DNA of 64,000 bases from Hermatobates lingyangjiaoensis (taxonomy: Eukaryota; Arthropoda; Insecta; Hemiptera; Hermatobatidae): positions 7,007,501 to 7,071,500 of the forward strand of contig JAPFBL010001928.1 of assembly GCA_026182355.1 (NCBI GenBank). Direction: 5' to 3'. A model generated the notes under the pieces. It was not told the origin of the DNA. It made no database searches and worked only from the letters and a program-made list of their open reading frames with translations. The translations under genes and the position numbers were made by a program. Positions 1-10,940 of the stretch are shown here, one piece after another. The first letter of the stretch is position 1; the number at the start of each line of letters is the position of its first letter.

Positions 1-10
1 GTCCTTCATT

Positions 11-218
11 TATACAGGTTTGATTAAATAATACGCCATATTTACGGTTGATTAGTTTCCTTGTGTATTTCTCAAGGGATCTGAATAATCTTCTTGTACA
101 ATTTGTACAAGTTGTACAATTTAGATGTTTGTACAAGAAGATTATTCAGATCCCTTGAGAAATACACAAGGAAACTAATCAACCGTAAATATGGCGTATT
201 ATTTAATCAAACCTGTAT
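11..218. repeat. Palindromic inverted repeat, arms about 88 bp
   Basis: The left arm (about 13-101) and right arm (about 131-218) are near-perfect reverse complements. The centre is a short loop made of repeated TTGTACAA-type motifs. The right arm runs directly into a (TA)n tract at 216-233, as most palindromes in this window do. No hammerhead-like core was seen, so this looks like another foldback family or a PLE end without the ribozyme segment. Confidence 0.9.
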
Positions 219-238
219 ATATATATATATATACTCGG

Positions 239-769
239 CTTGAGTCGGGCTTTAATACCCGCGGGCCTGGGTCGGGTCAGGCTGTTTTTTTTGACCCGGT
301 CTTCCCTCTACTAAGTACAATGTTCTGTTTTGACCTCACTCTTCCATACACCTTCTGTCGCATTAGCGTTTTAGTTAGTCCCAGTGCCATTTTAATTAGT
401 TATATTGCGACATTTTCAGATGACTATACCACTCTCACTTGTTTTTTCATAAGCTCAGCTGCTGATAGAGAAATTAATCGCGTTATTGAATTAGATTTGA
501 CTGAAGTTACTTCCTTTAGCATCATAAGACGTGAGTGTATTCTTGAACATAGTTTTTATAAAGTTCTTTTGGACTAGGTTGCCGCAAAAGCTATTAGATT
601 ACAGACCTCACTAGAAGTGAGATTTTACAACACTGAAACTGTCACGTTTAGAATTCACTCCCATCTGACCGCGGCTATAAATAAACTGAGGAAGGATTCC
701 ACGAGGGAGGTAATAGCTGATATTTCTGGAAATCCGGAAATGGATCCAAATAAATCATGTCATTTATAG
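239..769 (+). pseudogene. Unrecognised open frame with one in-frame stop
   Basis: One frame stays open from the (TA)n tract to a TAG at 575-577 and continues in the same frame for 63 more residues to a TAG at 767-769. The second part (578-766) has a protein-like composition, with stretches such as VAAKAIRLQTSLEVRF and STREVIADISGNPEMDPN. A pyrimidine-rich stretch ending in AG at 576-577 could instead be a splice acceptor, making 578-769 a terminal exon. The start of the frame (239-300) is GC-rich with repeated GGGTCGGG and GGCTT words resembling hAT-type transposon ends, so a decayed transposon frame is also possible. I do not recognise the product. Confidence 0.3.
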
Positions 770-1376
770 CTTTTGATAGGCGTCGGGTAATCCCTGACGC
801 ATCATAAATAATCAATACAATGATTATATAAAGAAACTTATTTTATTCAAAATCTAAAAATGATAAATCTAAAATGAAATCGACATTTTCATTTCGTTTA
901 ATACTAGAATATAAACATTTAGTTTAATATGTTCACTCTACAAAGTAGTGTTCTTACTTGGACGAAGTTTATTATAATTTGTTACATGTTACATTTTAAT
1001 ATACAAACCTAATATAAATAATAAAATTACTAATTATATTATGCGGTAAATATTAACTATAAAATTAAGAACCAAGGTACAGTGGATATCTATTAAATAA
1101 TAAATAAATGTAATAACTTCTACTAATCGGCAATAATGTATTGAAATGACTCATTCAAAGGAATGTATACCTATATGCACTTGCGTTGATATTTGTTCAA
1201 GATTTAACTGTTTATTTATGAACTGGGTGAATGGTTGCGTAGATTTAAGATCAGGGTAGTTTTGATTGCTAGCCAGTTAAATGTAAGTATTTTTGTGAGG
1301 TGATGAGTGAGAGTACAATTGTAAAGGAGATGACTTGATGTTTCAATACTGAAGTTGTTACAAATACATATAACTA

Positions 1377-1701
1377 AGGTTAGGTTAGGTTGCAGTGGTA
1401 GTCCCACAAAGAAACACACGTTTGATGAGCATTGGCCCTTTGTGATACCACACAATGAAGATTGATTCTACAGAGGGAGTCCTAAATTTTTCCTAACACA
1501 AGTGTATTTAGAGTAGGGATCTTTAACGAGTACCTGACATCGTATAGGCTCGGGACCGACAGTTTAACGTCCTTCTCCGAGGGGCGACGTACTAGATTTA
1601 TTCACCTCTTGCATGAATAAATCGAGGGCCAGGTGGGGATCGAACCCCGGTCCTTTCAGCTCAGAGGCAAGTACCTTAACCACTGAGCTAACCTGGTCCC
1701 C
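1377..1701 (-). mobile_element. tRNA-derived SINE, full length, tail type A
   Basis: Read on the minus strand it starts with a tRNA-like head. That head has a box A-like TTAGCTCAGTGGTTAA, a box B-like GGGTTCGATCCCC, and outer bases GGACCAGG and CCTGGCCC able to form an acceptor stem. A conserved core follows (GGACGTTAAA, GGTCCCGAGCC, GTACTCGTTAAAGATC), then tail type A ending in CACTGCAACCTAACC. The element is non-coding. The internal RNA polymerase III promoter is inferred from the boxes. Confidence 0.88.
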
Positions 1702-2990
1702 TACATACAACTAAGCTAGTAAGTTTAAAAAAACAAATTGAAGAAAGTAGCTTATCTTTTAAATGTACCATGTCTAATCAGGAACATTGACGGTGGTTGT
1801 TTAAATATAGATATATTAATTTGATAGCCCGCTGAGCAATGACAGAAAGTATTGTTTGGCTTTATACGTCTTTGAAGTTGCCATCCATTCTTCTTGTCTG
1901 TTTCACAATGATGCGATCTCTGCCAACTTTTCACCATATAACTTAAAAAAGCTTTTCGTAACATGTTTACAAAGGATTCATTTGTTGAACTTTGCCATTG
2001 CTCTGTTTCATGTTATTCTACATCAGTATAGTTTCTTTACCTACAATTATGTAAATCAATATTTCTATTTACAACAATATAAGAAATTAGTCGTAATAAA
2101 TGTGTTGATCGTCACTTAAACCTTATTAATCTGGAAGGAGTTCCAGCAACTAACGGTTAGTTTCCTACTACTGCGAGTAGTAGGAAACCTAATATGCTAG
2201 TTTTTTTTCTCCTCCAAAGTAGTATCCCTACTTGGAGGGAGTTTATTGTAATATTTTCACATACTCCATTTGTGTATCTTACACTATGTTATTTGAAATC
2301 TATGTTATTTGTGAAATTGTAAAAACTATGAAATAAATTTGTTATCAATTGTAACATTGCAGTTTTCTGAAGTTGGTGTCTGATGTTTGATGTGTCCATG
2401 ATATGTTTTGCTCGTGGTGAGATAAGCCTACAGAGTGCAATGATCCATTACGCAATGGATACTGCGTTATATAGTTAAATTCTTTTTCACAGTTAAAAGG
2501 CAAGAACATAGAACAGGTTGAAAGACGAATATAAAGTTTTGGTTACAGTATTGTGCTTACTTTTAAAGGCATTAAAACTGGTGACCTTTATAGAAGCTGA
2601 AACACTCTGATGTCACTGTTACGTCAGGAGGTGACGTGTGGCTGAGACCTTTGCCAGTTTAATCGGCTGCCTAAATGATTCCGACCAGTTTTTTTTTTCT
2701 TTCTTGACTTCGCCTGTGGTGCTTATTACGTGATGGATGGATTCTTCTTCTCAATTACATCACACTAGTAAATGGTTTATTGTAGTACTATTTTAAAAAA
2801 AACAAACCAATTTAATTTTGGTATTTCTCTTTGGTAATTGTTTAAGATTATTTTTATTCGATAAAAGTTAGTACCAAGTTGCGAAGGGTATGCTTGTGAA
2901 ATGGTCTTAAACGTATAATAATTTCCTAAGGTTACGATACGAAATGATTGTACTAAATTAAGCAAATAATATTACATTTCTAGAAATATA
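1702..2990. other. AT-rich intergenic stretch, no gene seen
   Basis: Short chance frames only. A local hairpin at about 2157-2190 (TTTCCTACTACTGCGAGTAGTAGGAAA) and a poly-T-rich tract near 2690 are the only structures noticed. Confidence 0.5.
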
Positions 2991-2992
2991 TA

Positions 2993-3255
2993 TTTTGATC
3001 GTAATGGAGGTCGAAATATTGAAAAGTGAGTCTTTGTTATGTTTCAGTCTATGAGTCACTGTTAATTTTAAGTGTTATCTGTCCTACCGGACCGTTTATC
3101 GTTCATCATAGTATATATATATATATATATACTTACTGTCTCTAATTTTCGGTTGAACCGTCATCAGGAGACTTGTGATACGGACACCAAACGCACTTGT
3201 GAAGCGACGGTTAGAGAAACCAACTTTCAACCGAAAATTAGAGACAGTTAGTGTG
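2993..3255. repeat. PLE-end fragments, families D and C; palindrome
   Basis: Positions 2993-3035 match the 3' half of a family-D hammerhead-like end on the plus strand (GATCG, loop, GGTCGAAATATTGAAAAGTGAG); the 5' core is missing. After a (TA)n tract, 3131-3255 is a palindrome of family C with a minus-strand core CTGATGA, GGTT/AACC stem, GAA, AATT. The spacer carries the rest of the family-C flank. Confidence 0.7.
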
Positions 3256-3338
3256 TTTGTTCCTTTGTTCCTTAGTTCTGTGTTTGCGATTCACTGTGAA
3301 ACGTTTGTTGTCCCTTTGGATTGTTTTCCTGTTTACAA

Positions 3339-3342
<4 letters not shown>

Positions 3343-3404
<62 letters not shown>
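3343..3404. repeat. (TA)n microsatellite
   Basis: A pure TA run of about 62 bp. A second long run is at 3504-3566. Further tracts border PLE ends at 3111-3131, 3739-3757, 3883-3907, 5379-5402, 7088-7112, 12658-12668, 12846-12862, 16932-16960, 40498-40520, 42251-42271, 44744-44763, 45115-45135, 60633-60652 and 61157-61185. Confidence 0.97.
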
Positions 3405-3407
<3 letters not shown>

Positions 3408-3499
3408 GCTTTGTTGAACACGACAGAGTAGTTCCTGTCAATAAGTTTCTTCTCGAGAACCTCTATTTATTGAAAAACAGCTTTTTTATTATTAGAACG

Positions 3500-3503
<4 letters not shown>

Positions 3504-3561
<58 letters not shown>

Positions 3562-3566
3562 ATATA
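3504..3566. repeat. (TA)n microsatellite
   Basis: A TA run with one phase break near 3550. The segment 3408-3470 between this and the previous tract is a copy of the arm of the 27298-27433 palindrome. Confidence 0.97.
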
Positions 3567-3669
3567 CTAGAATTTTTAAAAGAACACATAGAAAAGAAAT
3601 CACTTCTAACTACCACCAGAAGTGATTTACAAAAGTAGTGCATACTAAATTAGGAATTTATTATGCACT

Positions 3670-3695
3670 ACTAAATTTCGATGTCCTCGTCGTCA
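3670..3695 (-). ncRNA. Degenerate hammerhead-like motif, family G
   Basis: The minus strand reads CTGACGA, C, GAGGACATC, GAA, ATTT, A, GTAG. The core and the single extra base are kept, but the stem III palindrome is lost (ATTT in place of ATAT) and stem II is weak, so it is probably inactive. Confidence 0.45.
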
Positions 3696-3761
3696 GGAAT
3701 AGATGTGAATCGCTCCAAAGGCTGATAATGACTCAGCCTTTATATATATATATATATCCAA

Positions 3762-3907
3762 CCGTCTCTGAACCAGTGCGCTTGGTTTCCCTCTCTTATC
3801 TCTCCTGAAGACGGTTCAAACCGAAAATTAGAGACTGTAAGTGAGTTCTTTTGATTTCTCTATGTTTCTATTTCTATATTGAACTATATATATATATATA
3901 TATATAT
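3762..3907 (+). mobile_element. PLE 3' end, family C
   Basis: The same end occurs at 12700-12862, 60860-61125 (inverted pair) and 61430-61520. It contains CTCTCTTATCTCTC, the hammerhead-like core, GACTGTAAGTG and a TTCTCTATGTTTCT end that runs into a (TA)n tract at 3883. No coding part is present, so it is a solo 3' terminus. Confidence 0.75.
3801..3834 (+). ncRNA. Hammerhead-like ribozyme motif, family C
   Basis: Read in order: TCTC (3801-3804), CTGAAGA (3805-3811), extra C, GGTT/AACC stem II, GAA (3823-3825), palindrome AATT (3826-3829), A at the cleavage position, GAGA (3831-3834). TCTC and GAGA pair as stem I. Stem III is a palindrome with no room for a loop, so it could only form between two molecules. 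Function is inferred; the extra base after CTGAAGA departs from the standard hammerhead core. Confidence 0.6.
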
Positions 3908-5123
3908 AGGTGAGTTCTCTAATCGGGGTTCGGTCAATTTTCCAGGATAAATAATCAAACTCTCGTTGCCAACGTTTCGGTTTTATTTAAAACCTTTTTC
4001 ATAGGCCTACAAACAAAGGATAATAAGAAATCACATATCAACATCAAACATATACACAATATGAAAATGGATTGTTAGAACTCATGAATATTACAAGCAG
4101 AAATATTTCAGAGATACATAAAACAATATTACTTACAGAAGTAAGAATTTTTTAACTAAGAAAATGAAATTTACATTATTTAAAGGAACAACAATGTTAA
4201 ACGGACAAAACCTTCGACTAGACTAATAAGATAACATTACAAATAACCTCAACACTGTTCACTCAAGGGAACTAAATAAATCAAATTTCACTAAACCTCA
4301 GCACAACACTCCAGAATAAATATTACTTAAATTAGTAATATCACTTCTATGATTAATCGAACTTAGATCCTTTTTAATATATAACATCTCAAGTGTCTTC
4401 CTTCTTTGCTCATCTTTTTCTTTTTCTATTATAGTTGTATCTTCAAAATCGAACGTGTTACTATGGTGAAACTAGTCGTTTTCTCAAAGAAAGGTTGTAC
4501 CAACATAATTATTCCATAAGAACAAATAAAAGTAACGCAACAGCCTTAGCTGGGCATGCAATAAACGAAGGTCACACGTTCGATTTTGAAGATACAACTA
4601 TAATAGAAAAAGAAAAAGATGAGCAAAGAAGGAAGACACTTGAGATGTTATATATTAAAAAGGATCTAAGTTCGATTAATCATAGAAGTGATATTACTAA
4701 TTTAAGTAATATTTATTCTGGAGTGTTGTGCTGAGGTTTAGTGAAATTTGATTTATTTAGTTCCCTTGAGTGAACAGTGTTGAGGTTATTTGTAATGTTA
4801 TCTTATTAGTCTAGTCGAAGGTTTTGTCCGGCTAACATTGTTGTTCCTTTAAATAATGTAAATTTCATTTTCTTAGTTAAAAAATTCTTACTTCTGTAAG
4901 TAATATTGTTTTATGTATCTCTGAAATATTTCTGCTTGTAATATTCATGAGTTGTAACAATCCATTTTCATATTGTGTATATGTTTGATGTTGATATGTG
5001 ATTTCTTATTATCCTTTGTTTGTAGGCCTATGAAAAAGGTTTTAAATAAAACCGAAACGTTGGCAACGAGAGTTTGATTTTTTATCTTGGAAAATTGACC
5101 GAACCCCGATTAGAGAACACACC
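3908..5123. repeat. Large inverted duplication of a PLE 3' region
   Basis: Left arm 3908-4458 and right arm 4574-5123 are near-identical reverse complements of about 550 bp around a 115-bp spacer. The right arm plus spacer carry the end of a GIY-YIG domain and a long 3' UTR ending in GACCGAACCCCGATTAGAGAA. Both outer edges lie near (TA)n tracts. A solo copy of the right arm is at 6546-7087, and shorter relatives are at 14929-15363, 29115-29540 and 40925-41050. Confidence 0.95.
4458..4734 (+). pseudogene. Penelope-like element GIY-YIG endonuclease, 5'-truncated
   Basis: The open frame gives YYGETSRFLKERLYQH, then HAINEGHTFDFED and EMLYIKK, and ends with a stop at 4732-4734. The YYGET matches the second Tyr motif of GIY-YIG nucleases. 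The following Arg and His, and the Glu of EMLYIKK, sit where catalytic and metal-binding residues are expected. The reverse transcriptase and the first half of the nuclease are missing. Apparent residues before YYG come from the opposite inverted arm and are not genuine. In intact PLEs this domain nicks target DNA for target-primed reverse transcription. Here it is a dead 3' remnant. Confidence 0.8.
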
Positions 5124-5158
5124 TATTCTATCAAACGGTCGATATATTATTGAATCTG

Positions 5159-5159
<1 letters not shown>

Positions 5160-5222
<63 letters not shown>
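5160..5222. repeat. (TA)n microsatellite, interrupted
   Basis: A TA run with a TTTAA interruption. It lies just outside the right arm of the 3908-5123 inverted duplication. Confidence 0.95.
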
Positions 5223-5279
5223 ACTTTAAATTACACAAAGCACGACACAGAAAAGAGAATACAAAGAAAACTTACAGAA

Positions 5280-5313
5280 TTCAATATTTCGAACTGTTGT
5301 TCGTCATCAGGAG
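5280..5313 (-). ncRNA. Hammerhead-like motif, family F variant
   Basis: The minus strand reads CTGATGA, C, GAAC-AACA-GTTC, GAA, palindrome ATAT, T, then GAATTC. TC before the core and GA after the cleavage position give two stem I pairs. The flank continues ACTTTCTGTAAG-like and ends near a (TA)n tract, as for other PLE ends. Confidence 0.5.
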
Positions 5314-5429
5314 AGTAGACTAGAAGAGAGGACGAAGTGAGAGAGATCTCCCCACGCCGAAGAACGGAGCGCGAATCATATATATATATATATATATATA
5401 TATCAATGATCGGATCATTGATCATTAGA

Positions 5430-6540
5430 AAACAACCAAAGAAGCCTGAAACTATTTGGAACAGAGGCTAAATAGACCTAGCCCAGGTAATAACAATGAC
5501 CCCTTAGGTCCCCCCCCCCTCTCCCCAAGCTTAAAAAGAAATAACCTTAAAAAGGAAGCAACGCTTTTAGAATTTAACTGATTGATCTGGTTTTAGAGTT
5601 GTGCATTATAATAATTAATTTACTGAATTTGTTATCAGCATGTTTGTTTGGTTCAGTGTTTTGTCTCTATTTGTAGAGATAATTTACAATTGATCAATGT
5701 TTTCTGAAGAATCAATGATCAATGATTAAAGTAAAAGTAGAAAATAAGTTTTTATCTGAACTCAAAGGTAAGAATACGTAAGATTTCTGGGGGCGGTTTG
5801 ATCCGAGTTAATTAAATTACCGATTGAGTCGGAGAACAGTTATGCTTTAGTATTCGCTGATTCCGTTTCTTTCACACACTCTGGTTTCATCCATGAGTCG
5901 ACCGACCAGTTTAATCCTTTTCATTACTATCACCACAAAAGAAAGCTGATCAATGTAATAAAGAAAGTAGACTTGTGTTTATAAGATTTCGCAAGGTCAG
6001 ATATAATTTGAAATCGACATGGTCTGATCGAATTCGAAAGTGAATTTGATTTTAAAACAGAAATTTAATTTATATTTTTGAGCTGCCCTAAACATCTGAA
6101 TGAATTTCAATGATATTTTTATTATTCAGAATAAGCTCTTCTGATTTCTATTCGATTCTAATAAATCTGGAATTTTAAAACAGGCAAAATTAATTCTAAA
6201 CTTAAAGAAGAAAAAACAGCGTCATATTCAATTCTGTAAAAAAGTTGATTCTCAATTGAAGGAATAAGTTTATTACGTGTTGATAAAAAATACGTTTGTA
6301 CCATTGTATATAGAAGTTTTATGTATCCACATATTCATTACAAATACTTTTGATAAAAAAATACGTTTTATACATGTTTAGTAAATGAAGTTCGTTACAT
6401 TTATATAATGTAGTAATTAAACTTGTTTCAATTGAAAACAGTATTTCTTTTTCTTGTCCTGTATCTTGAATTATTTAGTCATGATGGCGGAAATTAGTTT
6501 GATATCCTAAATACATTTTTAATATAATTTTGATTTCAAT
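5430..6540. other. AT-rich intergenic stretch, no gene seen
   Basis: A homopolymer C run near 5510 and scattered AT-rich sequence. No coding or RNA gene is supported. Confidence 0.5.
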
Positions 6541-6545
6541 AACTA

Positions 6546-7087
6546 TAATTTTGAAGATAGAACTATAATAGAAAAAGAAAAAGATGAGCAAAGAAGGAAG
6601 ACACTTGAGATGTTATATAATTAAAAGGATCTAAGTTCGATTAATCATAGAAGTGATATTACTAATTTAAGTAATATTTATTCTGGAATGTTGTGCTGAG
6701 TTTTAGTGAAATTTGATTTATTTAGTTCCCTTGAGTGAACAGTGTTGAGGTTATTTGTAATGCTATCTTATTAGTCTAGTCGAAGGATTTGTCCGCTTAA
6801 CATTGTTGTTCCTTTGAATAATGTAAATTTCATTTTCTTAGTTAAAAAATTCTTACTTCTGTAAGTAATATTGTTTTATGTATCTCTGAAATATTTCTAC
6901 TTGTAATATTCATAAGTTGTAACAATCCATTTTCATATTGTGTATATGTTTGATGTTGATATGTGATTTCTTATTAACCTTTGTTTGTAGGCCTATGAAA
7001 AAGGTTTTAAATAAAACCGAAACGTTGGAAACGAGAATTTGATTTTTTATCCTGGAAAATTGACCGAACCCCGATTAGAGAATACAC
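6546..7087 (+). mobile_element. Solo PLE 3' fragment (same family as 4574-5123)
   Basis: It begins inside the GIY-YIG frame (TTTTGAAGATAGAACTATAAT) and follows the 4574-5123 arm closely to the shared end GATTAGAGAATACACCTA, then enters a (TA)n tract. It carries single-base and indel differences, including an insertion in TTATATAATTAAAAGG that breaks the frame. The 5' truncation at the target tract fits reverse-transcription-based insertion. Confidence 0.85.
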
Positions 7088-7112
7088 CTATATATATATA
7101 TATATATATATA

Positions 7113-7270
7113 TTTATAGAGTTTAAACTCTATTGCTGGGTTGCCGGGACGGTTTCCTGCCGTTGTGTTTCCGGCGTGCTTGGTCGCCCTTTCTATTTTC
7201 TCCTGAAGACGGATCATCCGAAAATTTGAGTTTGTAAGTGTGTCTGTTTCTCTGTGTATTGCTTTTCTTC
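7113..7270 (+). mobile_element. PLE 3' end, family C'
   Basis: It shares GTGCTTGGTC, CTCCTGAAGACGGAT, CCGAAAATTTGAG and TTGTAAGTGTGT with 55535-55660 and, inverted, with 60655-60795. The hammerhead-like core is CTGAAGA, C, GGATCATCC, GAA, AATT, with the base after the palindrome T and then GAG. It ends near a short (TA)n and a TTTA repeat. Confidence 0.6.
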
Positions 7271-7434
7271 GTTTTTGAGCTTATATATATATATTTATTT
7301 ATTTATTTACTCTTCTTTATATAATCTAGGAGGTGTCAGAGCTTATTTTTCTTCATTCTGATTCTTCCTACGACATTTTGTCTCATATACATATCTTAGG
7401 TGTTGCTGGTCTGAATACTATATATATGAATGAA

Positions 7435-8990
7435 TGATCAAACCACAATAAGAAATGGGAAAACAAGACTAAGGTCTTTCAACCGTAACAAGCGGTCTTC
7501 AAATTCAATTTGAAAGTCTGTATTTATTATTGTTTTAATATGAGCATAAAGTATAAATTTCGTTAATTTTACATTATTACAAAATACAATAACACTAAGG
7601 AAGCGGCTAATATTAAATCCAAGTTGTATTCTCATCGGGTTTGCATATTTTGATTTTATTAATATATTCCTGAGAAATAACTTATTAGGATTAAAGTATT
7701 CTTGAATTTATAATATTAACGAAAACTTTAATCAGTTGAATTAATTTACCTTTCCTGTTAATTAAATGAGAATATTATATGTTTATTACCTTCATTTCGA
7801 ATATGTACTCGATTTTTAATTAAATATTTTATTATTTAAATGGAATTTAAAACTGTAATGAAAATATCATGTAAATGAAAATTTAGAAATAATTTCTTTA
7901 TTATTACCGTCGTGTTTACTTAATATGTTTGATGACTCACTGCAGTGATAACGAAAACAAATTGGTAATATAACTAACTATATGAACTCTAAGGGTGCTT
8001 GGAATTGATGCAATTAAATCTCGTGTGACTAGTCATTTCACTTAATGGTTTGATCAATGTCACTCCATAGGCGCTTCTCATCTCAATTATTAATCATGAG
8101 TCATCCTTTTTGTTTTCTTTTTCAACTTGTCATTGTATTTACCGAATATTTGTCAAAGAAGAGAAAACATTGAAATAAATCACCTATAATTGTGATACGG
8201 CGTTTAGATAAACTCAAGTTCAGTTTAAATATTTTTTAATACCTATAATAAATAATATTTAATTAGCTACATAATAGTAAAAGTGTTTTGTTATAAATAA
8301 AATATATTTCTGAAAAAATAAAATTAAATATATTGTTTGTTTTTTTGATAATAGCTTTCATAATTAGTGTATATCAGGAAAAATAGATAGCATTTAAGGG
8401 GGGTTGAGTTATTATTAATTATGATATTATATTACCACATTATTTTTAAAGTTGTTGATTTGACATTCAGAGACGGTTATCACGCAGACCTTAGAACAAG
8501 GTATTTTTAAGATATTCTGTTGATTTTACGTTTACCTTTTCCAACCTCATTGAAACTGTTCAAGCTCTGATTACAATCTTTTAAGTTTCTTTTTATAATC
8601 AAAGTTCAAACCATTAATTTTGTAGTGTAGCGGCAACTGTAACTTTGGCTCTGTCCCGAGCTAGATGTTTTACTTATTAATTTGGTATTCTTTTAAAAAG
8701 AACTGTTAATTAAACCAAGCAAGAAGTTATGAGAAGGTTATATTCATTTATTATGCAGTGTGCATAATTTTTACTTTGAGTTGGAGCTGAGTCATTCGAA
8801 CGCTTGAAACTGTAGAACGTGAATGAATATTATTAATTATCTTCTAATCTCTCATCAGAATGCAATGGACTGCTAGTCTGGTTCTGTAGTGGTATACTGG
8901 ATTGATTATTATACTTTATAATATCATATTGAAGTCTATTCGGTTGTTTGAACAGAAATGAGCTTTTACAAGCCTTTGTAGAGGAATATT
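7435..8990. other. AT-rich stretch with a family B fragment at its start
   Basis: Positions 7435-7500 match the arm of the family B palindromes (CACAATAAGAAATGGGAAAACAAG without the far end), cut off inside the core. The rest, to about 8990, shows no gene or repeat that I can name. Confidence 0.5.
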
Positions 8991-9025
8991 AAGAAGTTTT
9001 GCATCTGGGGAGGATACGCAATCTT

Positions 9026-10186
9026 GGATGCGTGTTTCGCGGAATGTCAGTGCCAGTTGACCGGCGAATACATGGGTTAGGTAGAAGAACTGTAGTAGGT
9101 TTCGTGGACATGGATACGTGTCTCGCGGAATGTCAGTGCCAGTTGACCGGCGAATGCAATGGTTAGGTAGAAGTACTGTAGTAGTTTCGTGGACATGGAT
9201 ACGTGTCTCGCGGAATGTCAGTGCCAGTTGACCGGCGAATGCAATGGTTATGTAGAAGTACTGTAGTAGGTTTCGTGGACATGGATACGTGTCTCGCGGA
9301 ATGTCAGTGCCAGTTGACCGGCGGATGCAGTGGTTAGGTACAAGTACTGTAGTAGGTTTCGTGGACATGGATGCGTGTCTCGCGGAATGTCAGTGCCAGT
9401 TGACCGGCGAATGCAATGGTTAGGTAGAAGTACTGTAGTAGGTTTCGTGGACATGGATGCGTGTCTCGCGGAATGTCAGTGCCAGTTGACCGGCGAATGC
9501 AATGGTTAGGTAGAAGTACTGTAGTAGGTTTCGTGGACATGGATGCGTGTCTCGCGGAATGTCAGTGCCAGTTGACCGGCGGATGCAGTGGTTAGGTACA
9601 AGTACTGTAGTAGGTTTCGTGGACATGGATGCGTGTCTCGCGGAATGTCAGAGCCAGTTGACCGGCGGATGCAATGGTTAGGTAGAAGTACTGTAGTAGT
9701 TTCGTGGACATGGATGCGTGTCTCGCGGAATGTCAGTGCCAGTTGACCGGCGAATGCAATGGTTAGGTAGAAGTACTGTAGTAGGTTTCGTGGACATGGA
9801 TACGTGTCTCGCGGAATGTCATTGCCAGTTGACCGGCGGATGCAATGGTTAGGTACAAGTACTGTAGTAGTTTCGTGGACATGGATGCGTGTCTCGCGGA
9901 ATGTCATTGCCAGTTGACCGGCGGATGCAATGGTTAGGTAGAAGTACTGTAGTAGTTTCGTGGACATGGATACGTGTCTCGCGGAATGTCAGTGCCAGTT
10001 GACCGGCGGATGCAATGGTTAGGTAGAAGTACTGTAGTAGTTTCGTGGACATGGATGCGTGTCTCGCGGAATGTCAGTGCCAGTTGACCGGCGGATGCAG
10101 TGGTTAGGTACAAGTACTGTAGTAGTTTCGTGGACATGGATGCGTGTCTCGCGGAATGTCAGTGCCAGTTGACCGGCGGATGCAAG
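9026..10186. repeat. Satellite-like tandem array, 85/86-bp unit, about 14 copies
   Basis: The word GCGGAATGTCAG recurs every 85-86 bp from about 9039 to 10151. Units alternate between GTAGTAGTTTC and GTAGTAGGTTTC, which explains 85 versus 86 bp. Copies are nearly identical apart from recurring variants (GATACG/GATGCG, GCGAATGC/GCGGATGC, GTAGAAG/GTACAAG), so homogenisation was recent. The array is much more GC-rich than its surroundings. The overlapping minus-strand frames are by-products of the repeat and carry no sign of being a protein. Confidence 0.97.
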
Positions 10187-10310
10187 GGCCAGGCACTGCA
10201 CAAGGCTAGAAAGTGGAGCAGGTGGTTGGACTTTCTCTCCGTCCTGCCGGGGTGAATGTCCTCGCCCAGCCCTCTCCTCTATCTCGTCGCTCCGCACAAC
10301 TCTCTCTATT
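10187..10310. other. GC-rich flank of the satellite
   Basis: CpG-containing sequence of about 120 bp directly after the last satellite unit, starting GGGCCAGGCACTGC. It could be a former insertion point or another repeat. No product is recognised. Confidence 0.35.
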
Positions 10311-10852
10311 TCTTATATTGACTTCTACTCGCTTCAACATATTTTTTCACCCAATAACTTTTTTTCTTTACTTTAAAACAGTGCTATTTATTTCCTATAG
10401 TATATATTACTATAATTGCGATTGCCAGGCCAACAAGAAATATCATTAAATTTTATTTCACAGCAGAAAAATTAGTTCTGTTTGCAAAAAAATACTACCG
10501 TTCATTCTTGCAGCATCTCAAGCTGCAATAAATAAATATTTATTTATTTTTATTAATATAATAATATTGTTTTTTTCTGAAACACTTAATTTACTTTCTT
10601 AAAAATTTCTATGCTTCCATACATTTTGTTTTAATTTAATGCTGTTTCAAAATTCATACAGGGTATGTCTAGTATTCGTTTTTTTTTAGTGTAATAGTAT
10701 TGAAGATGATTTTTTAGAATTCACGAGTTTTTTTCGCGATGTTGACGAAAAAATATTTTGAAGAAGTACTAGATTACTGTTTTTTTTCAAAAATATCCTT
10801 GTGAATTAATATAACATTATATAACAAACTCGTCTCTCAAATATATGAATTG

Positions 10853-10857
<5 letters not shown>

Positions 10858-10889
<32 letters not shown>

Positions 10890-10940
10890 TTAGGAGGTCA
10901 GGGTAGCCTAGTGGCTTGCATACTCGCCTCAACTTTCTAC
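10858..10940 (+). repeat. (TA)n followed by a tRNA-like head fragment
   Basis: After the TA tract comes GGTCAGGGTAGCCTAGTGG and ATACTCGCCTC, which resemble box A and the anticodon region of the window's SINEs. The rest of a SINE is absent. A second trace, GGGGGTCAGTTTAGCC, lies at 10967. Confidence 0.45.

Noticed and set aside
1620..1701. Genuine tRNA gene
   Set aside because: The head is part of a repeated SINE with a non-tRNA core and tail; the anticodon arm varies between copies and does not pair well.
3175..3625. Frames rich in YIYIYI
   Set aside because: Translations of (TA)n microsatellites.
4020..4100. Hammerhead motif in the 3908-5123 and 29115-29540 family (CCTATGAAAAAGG, AAACCGAAACG)
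   Set aside because: A GGTTTTA...TAAAACC stem and GAAACG are present, but CTATGAA differs too much from CTGANGA, and the bases after GAA (ACGTTGGCAACG) do not form the palindrome layout. It may be a distant relative but was not called.
8916..10297. Overlapping minus-strand frames of 67-153 residues repeating RNLLQYFYLT and AGQLALTFRETR
   Set aside because: All are produced by the 85/86-bp satellite read in shifting frames; the one-base length difference changes frame, so no consistent protein exists.
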